Assembly (NCBI GenBank): GCA_035540495.1
Contig: DATLGL010000065.1
Coordinates: forward strand, 1-28,853
Reading direction: 5' to 3'
DNA: 28,853 nt
Source of the DNA: DASVEG01 sp035540495
Lineage (GTDB): Bacteria; Actinomycetota; Acidimicrobiia; Acidimicrobiales; CADCTF01
Shown: positions 1 to 7,515 of the stretch, one piece after another
How positions within the stretch are numbered: position 1 is the first letter of the stretch
Layout of the letters: each line of letters starts with the position of its first letter
The notes under the pieces: model-generated
Databases searched by the model: none
What the model saw: only the letters and a program-made list of their open reading frames with translations
Told to the model about the DNA's origin: nothing
Position numbers and translations under genes: made by a program

Positions 1-260
1 CCGTCAACGCCCGCGATCGAGCTTGACCAGACCTTCGAGGACGAGGACGTAGCGCGGCGCCATGCCTTCGCCGTCCGACGGCGGCGGCGACACCGCCTCC
101 CACCACGGAAGCGCCAGCGCCCACGCCGAGCACGACCACCACGCCGACGACGACCACCGTCCCGCTGCCCCCGCCGCCGCCGTCGGACGGCGAAGGCATG
201 GCGCCGCGCTACGTCCTCGTCCTCGAAGGTCTGGTCAAGCTCGATCGCGGGCGTTGACGG
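1..260. repeat. 89-bp perfect inverted repeat at the window edge
   Basis: Positions 1-89 are the exact reverse complement of 172-260, separated by an 82-bp spacer; the match ends at 90/171. I checked the arms block by block and found no mismatch. The left arm touches base 1, so it may be longer outside the window. The right arm reads as the coding end of a Pro/Thr-rich protein, while the left arm has no coding sense of its own, so the left arm looks like the copy. A fold-back chimera at a contig end is the simplest explanation; a genuine long hairpin is possible. Confidence 0.95.
90..257 (+). CDS. C-terminal end of a Pro/Thr-rich protein (partial)
   Basis: The frame that ends at the TGA at 255-257 reads as a low-complexity linker of Thr and Pro runs (PAPTPSTTTTPTTTTVPLPP) followed by a short charged tail, SDGEGMAPRYVLVLEGLVKL, then DRGR and stop. 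Such linkers are typical of secreted or membrane-anchored actinobacterial proteins, or of linkers between domains. Only about 55 residues are visible. The reading frame stays open back to about 27, but the part before 90 is the inverted-repeat copy and is probably not the true upstream sequence. The function cannot be named. The reverse strand here gives only Arg/Ala-rich nonsense. Confidence 0.5.
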   Translation, partial: TPPPTTEAPAPTPSTTTTPTTTTVPLPPPPPSDGEGMAPRYVLVLEGLVKLDRGR

Positions 261-266
261 TGTGCG

Positions 267-272
267 TACTCT
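267..272 (+). promoter_or_regulatory. -10 element TACTCT, leaderless type
   Basis: TACTCT lies 7 nt before the GTG at 280. This spacing puts the transcription start at or next to the start codon, and there is no Shine-Dalgarno sequence. It favours GTG 280 over GTG 262 as the start of the receiver gene. Confidence 0.5.
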
Positions 273-279
273 TCCGGCA

Positions 280-648
280 GTGGAACAGACGATCCGGGTC
301 TTGGTGGTCGACGACACCGACCACGTGCGGCGGATGCTGACGACGATGCTCGCGGTCGACGGCTTCGACGTCGTGGGGAGCGCCCCCGACGGCCCGGGAG
401 CGATCGAAGCTGCGGCCGCGCACGCTCCCGACGTTGTGGTGGTCGACTACCGGATGCCGGCGATGGACGGCTTGGAGACCGCTCGGCGGCTCAAGGAGCA
501 CCGGCCCGAGCAGCACGTGATCGTCTACACCGCCTTCATCGACGAAGACCTCGAACGCCAGGCAGCGGAGATCGGCGTCGCGCTCTGCCTCGGCAAGGTC
601 GAGGGCATCGGCCCGCTCGAGCAGGAGATCCGCCGGCTCGTCCGGTGA
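280..648 (+). CDS. Single-domain response regulator (CheY-like receiver)
   Basis: This is a stand-alone receiver domain of 122 aa with no output domain. Counting from GTG 280, the acidic pair is D11-D12 (VVDDT), the phospho-acceptor is D56 in VVVDYRMPAMDG, the switch residue is T84 (VIVYTAF), and the invariant lysine is K106 (CLGKVEG). All key receiver residues are intact, so it should be phosphorylated by a histidine kinase. No kinase gene is adjacent in the window, so it may be an orphan or act in a phosphorelay. GTG 262 is an alternative start giving 6 more residues; the TACTCT -10 element favours 280. Its partner and output are unknown. Confidence 0.88.
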   Translation: MEQTIRVLVVDDTDHVRRMLTTMLAVDGFDVVGSAPDGPGAIEAAAAHAPDVVVVDYRMPAMDGLETARRLKEHRPEQHVIVYTAFIDEDLERQAAEIGVALCLGKVEGIGPLEQEIRRLVR

Positions 649-649
649 C

Positions 650-739
650 TCAGCGGGCGAGGACGAGGAACTGCACCAGCGCGGCACCGAAGATCAGGGC
701 CAGCAGGATGCCGAGCGTGACGGTGGTGCCGAGGCGCAT
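650..739 (-). CDS. 29-aa single-helix membrane micro-protein
   Basis: A short ATG-started reading frame begins 11 nt after the stop of the SAM hydrolase gene. It encodes an almost entirely hydrophobic peptide: MRLGTT, then about 20 nonpolar residues (VTLGILLALIFGAALVQFL), then VLAR and stop. This fits one transmembrane helix with a short N-terminal Arg segment. There is no clear Shine-Dalgarno sequence, so translation would depend on coupling to the upstream gene. It could be a real small membrane protein or a chance frame. Against chance are the clean TM composition and the tight position in the only space between two converging genes. No family is recognised. Confidence 0.45.
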   Translation of the reverse strand: MRLGTTVTLGILLALIFGAALVQFLVLAR

Positions 740-750
740 CGCGAGCGAGG

Positions 751-1566
751 CTAGGAGGGTTCGGTGAGGATGACCGAATCGCCCGGCCGAAGCCGCAGTT
801 CCGTCGCCGCCGACCCGCGGTCGACCGCCAGCGACACCAGCCCGTAGCTGTCGACGATCACGCCGAGCTGGCCCGGCTTGAGGTCGCCGTACGTCGTCGC
901 CCGCTTGGCCCGGCGCACGTCGTTCTCCTCGTTCCACTTCACGACGATGCGGTCGCCGAAGCGCTCGATCTCGTCGGGATCGACGTTGAGCTGGACGTTC
1001 CCGAACCGGTCGACCCACAGCACCTCGCCTCGCACGTGGTCGTCCTCGCTAGCGGACAGCGGGATGATCCCCGGCAGCAGCCCGAGCGGGTCGATCTCCT
1101 CGCCGAGCTCGGCGAGGTCGACCCCGTTGCAGAGGTGGCCGGCGACGGGCCCGAACACGTCGCGGCCAGCGAAGGTCGGGCCCGGCGCGGGCAAGTGGTA
1201 TGCCGGATTCGTCAGCTCGACGGCCCGTTCGGCGCCACCGGTCATCGCAACGGCCGGCGCGAGCAACCCGTTGTCCGGCCCGACGAAGATGCCCTCGCCT
1301 CCGGCGACCTCGACCGCAACCGCTCGTCGAGCCGTGCCCACGCCGGGATCGACCACGGCCAACACGACCCCGGATGCCAGGTACTGCGCAGAACGCATCA
1401 GCGTCAGCGCGCCGGTGCGGGTGTCGTGAGGTGGGATCTCGTGGGTGATGTCGATCACCGCGGCATGCGGCGCGATGCCTCGAACGACCGACTTCACGAC
1501 GCCGACGAACTCGTCGGTGGTGCCGTAGTCAGTCAGGAACGAGATCGTGTCGTAGCGCCGGCCCAT
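751..1566 (-). CDS. SAM hydrolase (S-adenosyl-L-methionine hydroxide adenosyltransferase family)
   Basis: This 271-aa protein belongs to the DUF62 / SAM hydroxide adenosyltransferase family, relatives of chlorinase and fluorinase that use water to split SAM into adenosine and methionine. Family motifs are SFLTDYG at 9-15, DEFVGVVK at 18-25, VVDPGVGTARR at 71-81, FVGPDNGLL at 94-102, FAGRDVFGPVAGHL at 132-145 and WVDRFGNVQLN at 184-194. The Asp-Arg-His set known for the hydroxide-activating family is represented by D73, R80 or R81, and H144. The length matches the family. It lies 34 nt after the bldC-like gene in a same-strand series. A TAGCGT element sits 10 nt before the ATG. Confidence 0.93.
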   Translation of the reverse strand: MGRRYDTISFLTDYGTTDEFVGVVKSVVRGIAPHAAVIDITHEIPPHDTRTGALTLMRSAQYLASGVVLAVVDPGVGTARRAVAVEVAGGEGIFVGPDNGLLAPAVAMTGGAERAVELTNPAYHLPAPGPTFAGRDVFGPVAGHLCNGVDLAELGEEIDPLGLLPGIIPLSASEDDHVRGEVLWVDRFGNVQLNVDPDEIERFGDRIVVKWNEENDVRRAKRATTYGDLKPGQLGVIVDSYGLVSLAVDRGSAATELRLRPGDSVILTEPS

Positions 1567-1600
1567 GCGGGCCTGAACGCTAGCGGCGCAGCGGTGCTGC

Positions 1601-1798
1601 TCAGCCCGCCTCGGCGGCCGATCCGCCCTGGAGGTAGCGATCGACCTCCGCCTCCTCGAGGCGGTACGACTTCCCGATGCGGATCGCCTTCATGGCCCCG
1701 CTGTTGATCAACCGGTAGACGGTCATGTTCGAGACGCGCAGCATCGCTGCCACCTCCGCGACCGTCAGGAACGGACCGCGACCCCGCTGGTCACTCAT
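1601..1798 (-). CDS. bldC: BldC-like small helix-turn-helix DNA-binding protein (MerR/excisionase fold)
   Basis: This 65-aa protein is almost entirely a winged helix-turn-helix: FLTVAEVAAMLRVSNMTVYR, then LINSGAMKAIRIGKSYRLEE. That is the BldC pattern, a developmental regulator in Streptomyces that is conserved widely in actinobacteria and often encoded next to proC, as here. I chose ATG 1798 because a strong AGGGGAG lies 8 nt before it; a GTG at 1816 would place that site inside the coding sequence. BldC is known to bind DNA cooperatively as head-to-tail oligomers on direct repeats; its targets here are unknown. Orthology to true BldC rather than a paralogue is inferred from motif and neighbour. 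Confidence 0.85.
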   Translation of the reverse strand: MSDQRGRGPFLTVAEVAAMLRVSNMTVYRLINSGAMKAIRIGKSYRLEEAEVDRYLQGGSAAEAG

Positions 1799-1874
1799 CG
1801 TCGAATCTCCCCTCACTCCGCAGGAGGCACGTTACCGGCCTGTGAACAGAGTGAAAAGAGGGGAAGCTGTGATT

Positions 1875-2663
1875 TCAGGAGGAGGACGAGCGGAACCGGT
1901 TGGTCGCCGCGGTGACCGCGTCGAGGAACGCGGCCCGGACCGCCCGGTCTTCGAGGGCTTGGAGGCCGGCGGCGGTCGTCCCACCGGGCGAGGTGACCGC
2001 GGCTCGGAGCGTCTCCGGCGCCTCCCCCGACTCGACCAGCAGGCGTGCGGCGCCGAGCAGGGTCTGACGAGCGAGCACCGATGCGACGTCGCGGGGCAGG
2101 CCGTTCAGCACACCCGCCTCGATCAGAGCTTCGGCGACGAGGAACACGTAGGCGGGGCCGCTTCCGGAAAGGCCGGTCACCGCGTCGAGCAGGTGCTCGG
2201 GCACCCGGACGACGGTGCCGACCGCGCCGAGGATCTCCTCGGCCCAGGCGAGGTCGTCGTCGGTCGCCGAGCTTCCGGGAGCGATGGCGGAGGCGCCTGC
2301 ACCGATCTGTGCCGGCGTGTTCGGCATGGCACGCACGACCCGCACCGACGGGCCGAGATCGGCTTCCAGCGCGTCGACGGTGACGCCGGCCGCGATCGAC
2401 AGCACCCGGTCGACTCCCACGCCGGCCAACGCCCGGCACGCGGCGCTGACGTCGTTCGGCTTGACGGCGACGATCGCCCCGGAGGCCGCCACGACCTCGT
2501 CGACCACCGTCACCCCCGGAAGGAGCTTGGCGAGGTCGTTGCGCCTGCTGTCGAGCTTCTCGACGACACCGACGTCGGCTGCCGCCCATCCCGACCGCAC
2601 CAGCCCCACTACGAGCGCCTCGCCCATGCGACCACCACCGACGACCAGCAGCTTCAGGGCCAT
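1875..2663 (-). CDS. proC: Pyrroline-5-carboxylate reductase
   Basis: This 262-aa enzyme makes the last step of proline synthesis, the NAD(P)H reduction of pyrroline-5-carboxylate. The N-terminal Rossmann motif is LLVVGGGRMGEALVVGL at about 5-21. The central region has VAVKPNDV, VRVVRAMPNTP and the family signature LSGSGPAYVFLVAEALIEAG. Length and motifs are complete. The gene starts 22 nt after the M23 peptidase stop on the same strand, yet has its own TAGCCT element 7 nt before the ATG and no Shine-Dalgarno sequence, so it is probably transcribed leaderless from its own promoter. The tail is four serines. Confidence 0.97.
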   Translation of the reverse strand: MALKLLVVGGGRMGEALVVGLVRSGWAAADVGVVEKLDSRRNDLAKLLPGVTVVDEVVAASGAIVAVKPNDVSAACRALAGVGVDRVLSIAAGVTVDALEADLGPSVRVVRAMPNTPAQIGAGASAIAPGSSATDDDLAWAEEILGAVGTVVRVPEHLLDAVTGLSGSGPAYVFLVAEALIEAGVLNGLPRDVASVLARQTLLGAARLLVESGEAPETLRAAVTSPGGTTAAGLQALEDRAVRAAFLDAVTAATNRFRSSSS

Positions 2664-2670
2664 GGGCCCG

Positions 2671-2676
2671 AGGCTA
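2671..2676 (-). promoter_or_regulatory. -10 element TAGCCT, leaderless type, for proC
   Basis: On the minus strand TAGCCT is followed by 7 nt and the proC ATG. The same hexamer, six bases from the ATG, precedes the DksA-like gene at 17069-17074. Confidence 0.55.
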
Positions 2677-2685
2677 CCGGTGGGT

Positions 2686-3819
2686 TCAGAGGTAGCGGCG
2701 GGGGTTCTGGGGGCTGCCGTTGACGCGGGTCTCGAAGTGGAGGTGGTTGCCCGTGGAGTGACCGGTCGACCCGACGTAGCCGATGACCTGGCCCTGACTG
2801 ACGCTCGCGCCGTCGCTGATGCCGATGCGGCTCATGTGGGCGTACAGCGTGGTGAAGCCACCGCCGTGGTCGATGATCACGCAGTTGCCGTAACCGCCCA
2901 TCGAGCCTGCGGTGATGACCTCGCCACCCTTGGCCGCCCGGATCGGCGTGCCGTTCGGAGCGCCGATGTCGATGCCCGCGTGGAGCCGGCCCCAGCGGTA
3001 GCCGTACTCGGAGGTGACCGTGCCCCGTGTCGGCCAGACCAGCCCGGCGCCGGAGACGACCGTCGGGCCGCCGCCGTCGTTCCGTGACGCCCGCGCGGCA
3101 CGAGCCCGCGCGGCGAGGATCTCGCTGATCCGGCCCTCTTCGGCGGCGAGGGCGGCCGCCTCGGCCTGGATCGACTTGATGCGGGCGTCGAGCGCCTTCT
3201 CGAGGCGGGCCTTCTCGGCCAGGTTCGACGAGAGCGCGTTCACCCGTTGCTTGACGTCGTCGCGTCGCTTCGCGGCGACCGCCCGCTGGGCGGCGGCCTT
3301 CTCCTTCTCGATCCCGAGGTCTTCCCGGACCGCCCGCAGCTCGTCGATGACGTCGCGGTCGTTGTTCGCGACCTGGCGCAGCACGGCTGCTCGCCGGCTG
3401 GCCTCACCGAGATCCTTGGCATCGGCCAGCTCCGCGATGCCCTGGGCCTGCGGGTTGATGTAGGCGTTGACCGCCCGGTTGACGACGGCCGAGTGGAGGT
3501 TGTTCATCTCGGCCTCGGTCTGGGCGATCTTCGACTCGGTCGCCGCGAGCTGCGACTCTGCCGCGGCGACGGCCTGGCGGGCCGATGCGAGCTTGGCGCT
3601 CTCCGCCTTCACCTGCGACGCGAGCGCGGCGACCGCCCGCTCGAGCTGCGCGTCGGACGACTTGAGCGCGTTGAGCTCACGAGCCTTGCGAGCCCTCTCG
3701 GCTCGGACCTGCTCCTGGCGCTGCCGCGACGCCGACGCAGCGGCGTCGACGGGGGCGGCGGTGCCCAGCACCACCGCCAAGACGACGAGTGCGGACGCGA
3801 GTCGATGGAGTCGAGTCAT
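2686..3819 (-). CDS. Secreted M23 (LytM) metallopeptidase with coiled-coil region
   Basis: This 377-aa protein has a Sec signal peptide (MTRLHR, hydrophobic 8-22, likely cleavage after VDA-A near 27), a long Ala/Glu/Lys/Arg-rich coiled coil from about 30 to 245 in two halves, and a C-terminal LytM domain at about 262-377. The zinc ligands and catalytic histidines are intact: H280 and D284 (HAGID), H328 (YAH), and H359/H361 (NHLHF). It should therefore be an active peptidoglycan endopeptidase, unlike degenerate EnvC-type activators. By analogy with EnvC/RipA-type proteins, the coiled coil probably regulates or localises it at division. The 93-nt upstream gap looks structured and lacks a good Shine-Dalgarno site. 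Confidence 0.93.
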   Translation of the reverse strand: MTRLHRLASALVVLAVVLGTAAPVDAAASASRQRQEQVRAERARKARELNALKSSDAQLERAVAALASQVKAESAKLASARQAVAAAESQLAATESKIAQTEAEMNNLHSAVVNRAVNAYINPQAQGIAELADAKDLGEASRRAAVLRQVANNDRDVIDELRAVREDLGIEKEKAAAQRAVAAKRRDDVKQRVNALSSNLAEKARLEKALDARIKSIQAEAAALAAEEGRISEILAARARAARASRNDGGGPTVVSGAGLVWPTRGTVTSEYGYRWGRLHAGIDIGAPNGTPIRAAKGGEVITAGSMGGYGNCVIIDHGGGFTTLYAHMSRIGISDGASVSQGQVIGYVGSTGHSTGNHLHFETRVNGSPQNPRRYL

Positions 3820-3912
3820 ACGTTTGGGGGGTTCCCGCCAGGCAACCGCACCGGCCCCGAGAGGCTGAGGCGCGGCAACCCGGTGACCGGACAGGCCGGC
3901 GGGTCACGGTAC
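3820..3912 (-). promoter_or_regulatory. Possible structured 5' leader of the M23 peptidase gene
   Basis: The 93-nt gap between the MFS stop and the peptidase start can fold. On the minus strand CCCGCC (3898-3903) pairs with GGCGGG (3834-3839) and the inner GGCC (3894-3897) with GGCC (3853-3856), enclosing a CCGG-TCA-CCGG hairpin. The closing GGCGGG and a C6 run sit just before the ATG, so the fold could occlude initiation. Cell-wall hydrolase genes in actinobacteria often follow c-di-AMP (ydaO) riboswitches, but I do not find that family's conserved blocks here, so no class is assigned. Confidence 0.35.
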
Positions 3913-5119
3913 TCAGTTCGTTCTCGGCGCCGCAACCTCCTGTCTGGACCGGAATTTGCCCAGAGCAAGCGGTTGGATGCCTGCAAGCAGCATAGAGGCA
4001 ACGGCACCAGCGAGGAACAACCCCGGAGCACCGGCCCGCTCCAGAGCGAGGCCCGTCGCGATCGGACCCGCCGTCTGTCCGAGGCGGGTCACCCCGACGA
4101 AGAACGCCACGACGCTTCCCCGACTCGACGCAGGCGGGACGCCCGCCACGATGTCCTGCAGCGTCGGGATGAGCACGCCCTCGCCGAAGCCGTAGACGAA
4201 CGGCCCGAGGAGCAGGATCGGGACCGACGGCGCCACGCCGAGGATGCCGATGCCGACAGCGAGGCAGATCGAGCCCGCCACGAGGAGCGGACGGACGCCC
4301 CACCGCTGCCGCAGCCGCCCGAGGGTGAGCGCGGTGATCGTGCTGGTGACGGCGGGGACCGCGAGGATCAGGCCACGGCCGGCGGCGTCGATGCCGAACT
4401 CCTCGTCGAGGTGGACGGGCAGCACCGTCAGGAACAGTCCGAAGATCAGGACGAAGAGGACGAACGTCATCCCGGTGGCCCCGAGCACCACCGGGTTGCG
4501 GACATAGGGTGCCGCGCGGCGCAGCTGCTCCGACAGCGTGCCCTCGCCCCGTTTCGACGGCGGCAAGACCTTGAGCACGGCGACCGCGGTGATCAGACCG
4601 ATCCAGTAGGGGGCGAACGTGAGGCGCCATCCACCAACGGTCGCCAACGCGCCACCGGGGTGGCAGCACCGCGATCGAGGCGGTCAAGGCCGCGGCGTTG
4701 CGACCGATCATGCGCGCCCGCTCGGCGCCGTCCCAGTGGTCGCCGATGATCACCACGGCGAGGTTGATGAGACCCGCGGCGCCGCAGCCCTGCAGGAAGC
4801 GGAGGGCCAGCAGCGACTCGAACGTCGGCGCGAACGCAGCCAGGCCTCCGCTCAGCCCGAACACGGTCAGGCACGGGACGACGACGGATCGCCGGCCGTA
4901 CCGGTCGGCCAGCACGCCGATCACGGGAGCGAGGAGGATGCCGGGCGCGGTGGCCGCGCCGAGGATCAGGCCGACCGCCGCGCTGCCCCGTCCGAAGTCC
5001 TTCGCGATGTCGGGCGCGACCGGCGTGACCAGCACGTTCGCGAGGATCCCGGTGAGCGTGATGCTCAGGATGACGGCGAACGGAGGCCGGCTGGGCGCCC
5101 CGGCGGGGGCGTCATCCAC
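3913..5119 (-). pseudogene. MFS transporter interrupted by a single-base frameshift
   Basis: Two adjoining minus-strand frames together make one Major Facilitator protein of about 401 aa. The N-terminal part runs from GTG 5119 (MDDAPAGAPSRPPFAVILSI) with TM1 and the loop-2 motif GVLADRYGRRS to ALTASIAVLPP; the C-terminal part continues at GGALATVGGWRLTFAPYWIG to the stop at 3913. Removing one base from the GGGG run at 4657-4660 (CCCC on the coding strand) restores a continuous reading frame, and both halves have normal MFS composition with about 12 predicted helices in total. The rest is undamaged, which favours a sequencing or assembly indel or a very recent mutation. The substrate is unknown; drug or metabolite efflux is a guess from the family. 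Confidence 0.85.
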
Positions 5120-5271
5120 AGGCCGAAGACAAGGAGCCCGAGGAACCTTCCGGCCGCAGTCGCACTTCCCCGAACGACTCCGGACAGGCCGCCCCTCGGG
5201 CTCGCTGCGCACGGTAGCGGGGGGCGGGAACCCGGGCAAGACCGAGGACGAATCGGTCGAAACGACGCGAT
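5120..5271 (-). other. 152-bp intergenic region upstream of the MFS gene
   Basis: This is the largest gap in the first 6 kb. On the minus strand it holds TACCGT (complement of 5211-5216), which could be a -10 element giving a leader of about 90 nt before GTG 5119. No terminator with a T-tract is seen for the upstream operon, and no RNA gene is recognised. A 34-residue N-terminal extension of the MFS protein from GTG at 5213 is possible but lacks transporter-like sequence. Confidence 0.3.
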
Positions 5272-5745
5272 TCAGCCACGGAACTTCGACTCGTACCCCA
5301 CCCGCATGCAGGGCCGGAACCACCGCTCGGTGTAGTGGTACGCGGCGCCGATGATCTCGTCGAGCAGGTCGTCGTCCACCCACGACCACGCCACTGCGCC
5401 CTCGAGGTAGATGGCGTCCTCCCAACCGATGGCGAACCGCCAGCCGCCCGGCAGGCGAGCGTTCATCGCGAGCAACATCTCGTAGAGCTGCTGCTGGTTC
5501 TCCTCCGGCTGGGGCATGAACTGCGTCTCGTAGTGAAGGGTCCGCTGGCGCAGGTGGAACCAGACGGTCGTGACCTGCTTCTCCTCGCCCTCGAGGCGCA
5601 CGAACCAGCGCTTGCCGAGGTCGGGATCGTCGAGCGAGTCGACGGCGAGGACGGTGGGGTTGTCGTCCCGCTCGCGCTCGGCCCACGACGTGATGAACTG
5701 GGCGAGACGGCGGAGGTCGTCGTCGCTCGCGGGCCCGCTCACCAC
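5272..5745 (-). CDS. YbjN-like protein (type III secretion chaperone-like fold)
   Basis: This 157-aa protein resembles the actinobacterial YbjN / T3SS-chaperone-like family found beside mshA in mycobacteria (Rv0487 next to Rv0486). Visible features are FVRLEGEEKQVTTVWFHLRQ, then TLHYETQFMPQPEENQQQLY, and an aromatic-rich C-terminus (AWSWVDDDLLDEIIGAAYHY, then TERWFRPCMRVGYESKFRG). It starts with tandem GTG GTG codons after GGAGAGG, 44 nt after mshA, so it is probably translated from the mshA operon. The fold suggests protein-protein interaction, not catalysis. The biological role is unknown; conserved linkage to mshA hints at mycothiol metabolism or its regulation. Confidence 0.82.
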   Translation of the reverse strand: MVSGPASDDDLRRLAQFITSWAERERDDNPTVLAVDSLDDPDLGKRWFVRLEGEEKQVTTVWFHLRQRTLHYETQFMPQPEENQQQLYEMLLAMNARLPGGWRFAIGWEDAIYLEGAVAWSWVDDDLLDEIIGAAYHYTERWFRPCMRVGYESKFRG

Positions 5746-5788
5746 TGCCTCTCCGCCTGCGGCCGGGCCCGCGTGCCCTCCGCTTCGC

Positions 5789-7027
5789 TCATGGGCACTC
5801 GACGAGCTGGCGCGCGGTCAGCTCGCCGTAGAGACGGCGCAGGCGACCTGCAGCCGTCGTCCACGTGTACGACCTGGCCCGGGCGGCGGCACGCCGCCCC
5901 ATCGCGGCCGCGAGCTCCGCGTCGCCGAGCACGCGCCTCGCGCGGTCGGCGAAGACGTCGGGATCGCGGTCGTCGACGAGGAACCCCGTACGACCGTCTT
6001 CCACCAGCGTCGTCAGGCCCCCGACCGCAGAGGCGACGACGGGCGTGCCGCATGCGGCGGCTTCGAGGGCGACGAGCCCGAACGACTCCGTCCGGCTCGG
6101 GATCAGGCACAGATCGGCCGCGCGGTAGAACGTCGACAGGAGCTCGTGGCGCTGCGGTGGCAGGAACGACACCCGCCCCGCGAGGCCGAGCTCGTAGACG
6201 ACCCCGTGCAGGCGCTCCACCTCCGCCTCGCCCTGCGGCCCGCTCGGACCGCCGACGATGGCGTAGTGCGCGTCGGGCATCGACGACGCGATCTGGGCGA
6301 AGGCGGCGATGGCCACGCCGAGCCCCTTCAACGGCTGGATCCGCCCGACCGACAGCACCAGCCGCCCGGTCTCGGGGAAGCCGAGCGCCCGCCTCGCCTG
6401 CCGGCGGTTCCCGGGCGCGAAGAACGCATGATCGACACCGAGGGGCACGATCTCGATGCGCTCGGGGTCGGCGTCGTAGAGGCGCACCAGCTGAGCGACC
6501 TCGTCATCGCACGAGGCGAGGATCGCGTCGGAGCAGCCGATCACCCGTGCCTCCTCGAGGGAGCGCTGTTCGCTGTCTTCCCCGAGGTCGACCTCCGCCT
6601 TCACCCGGTCGAGGGTGTGGAACGTCGAGACCAGCGGCAGGTCGAGCTCGTGCTTGAGGCGATGGCCGGCGACGCCCGAGAGCCAGTAGTTGGCGTGGAT
6701 CGCGTCGGCCGCGTGGCCGGCCTGCATCCGCGCGAGGACGGCGTCGGCGAACTCGTCGACCAGACCTGGGAGCGCTTCCTTCTCGACGGCCCGCAGCGGA
6801 CCGGCGGGCACGTGGTGGACGTAGAGCCCGGGCTCGACGTTCACGATCGGTGCGACGTCGTCGGCCTCGGCGCGGGTGTAGAGGTCGCAACGGACGCCGG
6901 TGCGCGCGAGAGCCGTCGCGAGCTCGCGCACGTAGACGTTCATCCCCCCGCCGTCACCCGTACCGGGCTGGGCGAGCGGAGACGTGTGCATAGAGAGCAC
7001 CGCCAGGGCGCGCACGGTCGAGTCCAA
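5789..7027 (-). CDS. mshA: D-inositol-3-phosphate glycosyltransferase (mycothiol biosynthesis)
   Basis: This GT4-family enzyme transfers GlcNAc from UDP-GlcNAc to 1-L-myo-inositol-1-phosphate (D-inositol-3-phosphate), the first step of mycothiol synthesis. The MshA hallmark LSMHTSPLAQPGTGDGGGMN lies at about 11-30. The donor-site ESFGLVALEA motif follows SRTESFG in the C-terminal Rossmann domain, and SVGRIQPLKG marks its start. The family length is matched. It follows the XRE gene stop by only 2 nt if TTG 7027 is used, or 14 nt with GTG 7015, so it is translationally coupled either way. No other msh gene is in the window. Confidence 0.95.
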   Translation of the reverse strand: MDSTVRALAVLSMHTSPLAQPGTGDGGGMNVYVRELATALARTGVRCDLYTRAEADDVAPIVNVEPGLYVHHVPAGPLRAVEKEALPGLVDEFADAVLARMQAGHAADAIHANYWLSGVAGHRLKHELDLPLVSTFHTLDRVKAEVDLGEDSEQRSLEEARVIGCSDAILASCDDEVAQLVRLYDADPERIEIVPLGVDHAFFAPGNRRQARRALGFPETGRLVLSVGRIQPLKGLGVAIAAFAQIASSMPDAHYAIVGGPSGPQGEAEVERLHGVVYELGLAGRVSFLPPQRHELLSTFYRAADLCLIPSRTESFGLVALEAAACGTPVVASAVGGLTTLVEDGRTGFLVDDRDPDVFADRARRVLGDAELAAAMGRRAAARARSYTWTTAAGRLRRLYGELTARQLVECP

Positions 7028-7029
7028 CC

Positions 7030-7515
7030 CTACGAAGAGGACTCTTGTTCCCCGGCTCCCGCTGCCGGCGGGTCGTCGTCGCCGTCTGCCTCGGCTTCGA
7101 CCTTCGGCGGAGGCGCCAACTCGAGCCCCTTCGCCTCGTTCTCGGCCCGGAACGACGAGTAGATCCGGATCAGCGTCTGCTTCTGGTCTTCGGTGATGTA
7201 CGGGTCGCGGAGGATGTCACCCGGCAGGTCGAAGTCGTCATCGCGCTCGTCGAGGATCCCGGCCCGGACGTACATCGTCTCGGCGGAGATGCGCAGCGCC
7301 TTCGCGATCTGCTGGAGGATCTCGGCGGACGGTCGGCGCAGGCCGCGCTCGATCTGGCTCAGGTACGGGTTCGAGATGCCTGCGAGGTCGGAGAGCCTGC
7401 GGAGCGACAGCCGCGCGCTGCTGCGCTGCTCCCGGATGAACGCACCGAGCTCGGCGAGGCGATCGGTGACTGCTTCTTCCTGCGCCTCGTCGCCGACGCC
7501 GCCGTCGTCGGTCAC
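7030..7515 (-). CDS. XRE-family transcriptional regulator
   Basis: This 161-aa protein has a Cro/C1-type helix-turn-helix at about 24-80 (FIREQRSSARLSLRRLSDLA, then GISNPYLSQIERGLRRPSAE). A middle segment with ILRDPYITEDQKQTLIRIYS follows, then a Glu/Asp/Ala-rich disordered tail. The HTH is close to the mycobacterial Rv0474 type. GTG 7515 shares its G with the TAG stop of the upstream RsiG-like gene (TAGTG), and its own stop is next to the mshA start, so it sits in a three-gene coupled unit. It may regulate the operon itself; its target is not visible. Confidence 0.9.
   Translation of the reverse strand: MTDDGGVGDEAQEEAVTDRLAELGAFIREQRSSARLSLRRLSDLAGISNPYLSQIERGLRRPSAEILQQIAKALRISAETMYVRAGILDERDDDFDLPGDILRDPYITEDQKQTLIRIYSSFRAENEAKGLELAPPPKVEAEADGDDDPPAAGAGEQESSS

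Noticed and set aside
62..340. A plus-strand frame starting inside the left repeat arm
   Set aside because: It is a His/Ala/Arg-rich out-of-frame translation of the Pro/Thr-linker region and the receiver gene; the alternative frame ending at 257 is more protein-like.
3820..3912. A c-di-AMP (ydaO) riboswitch before the M23 peptidase
   Set aside because: The context fits, but the family's conserved blocks could not be found, so I kept only an unassigned leader.
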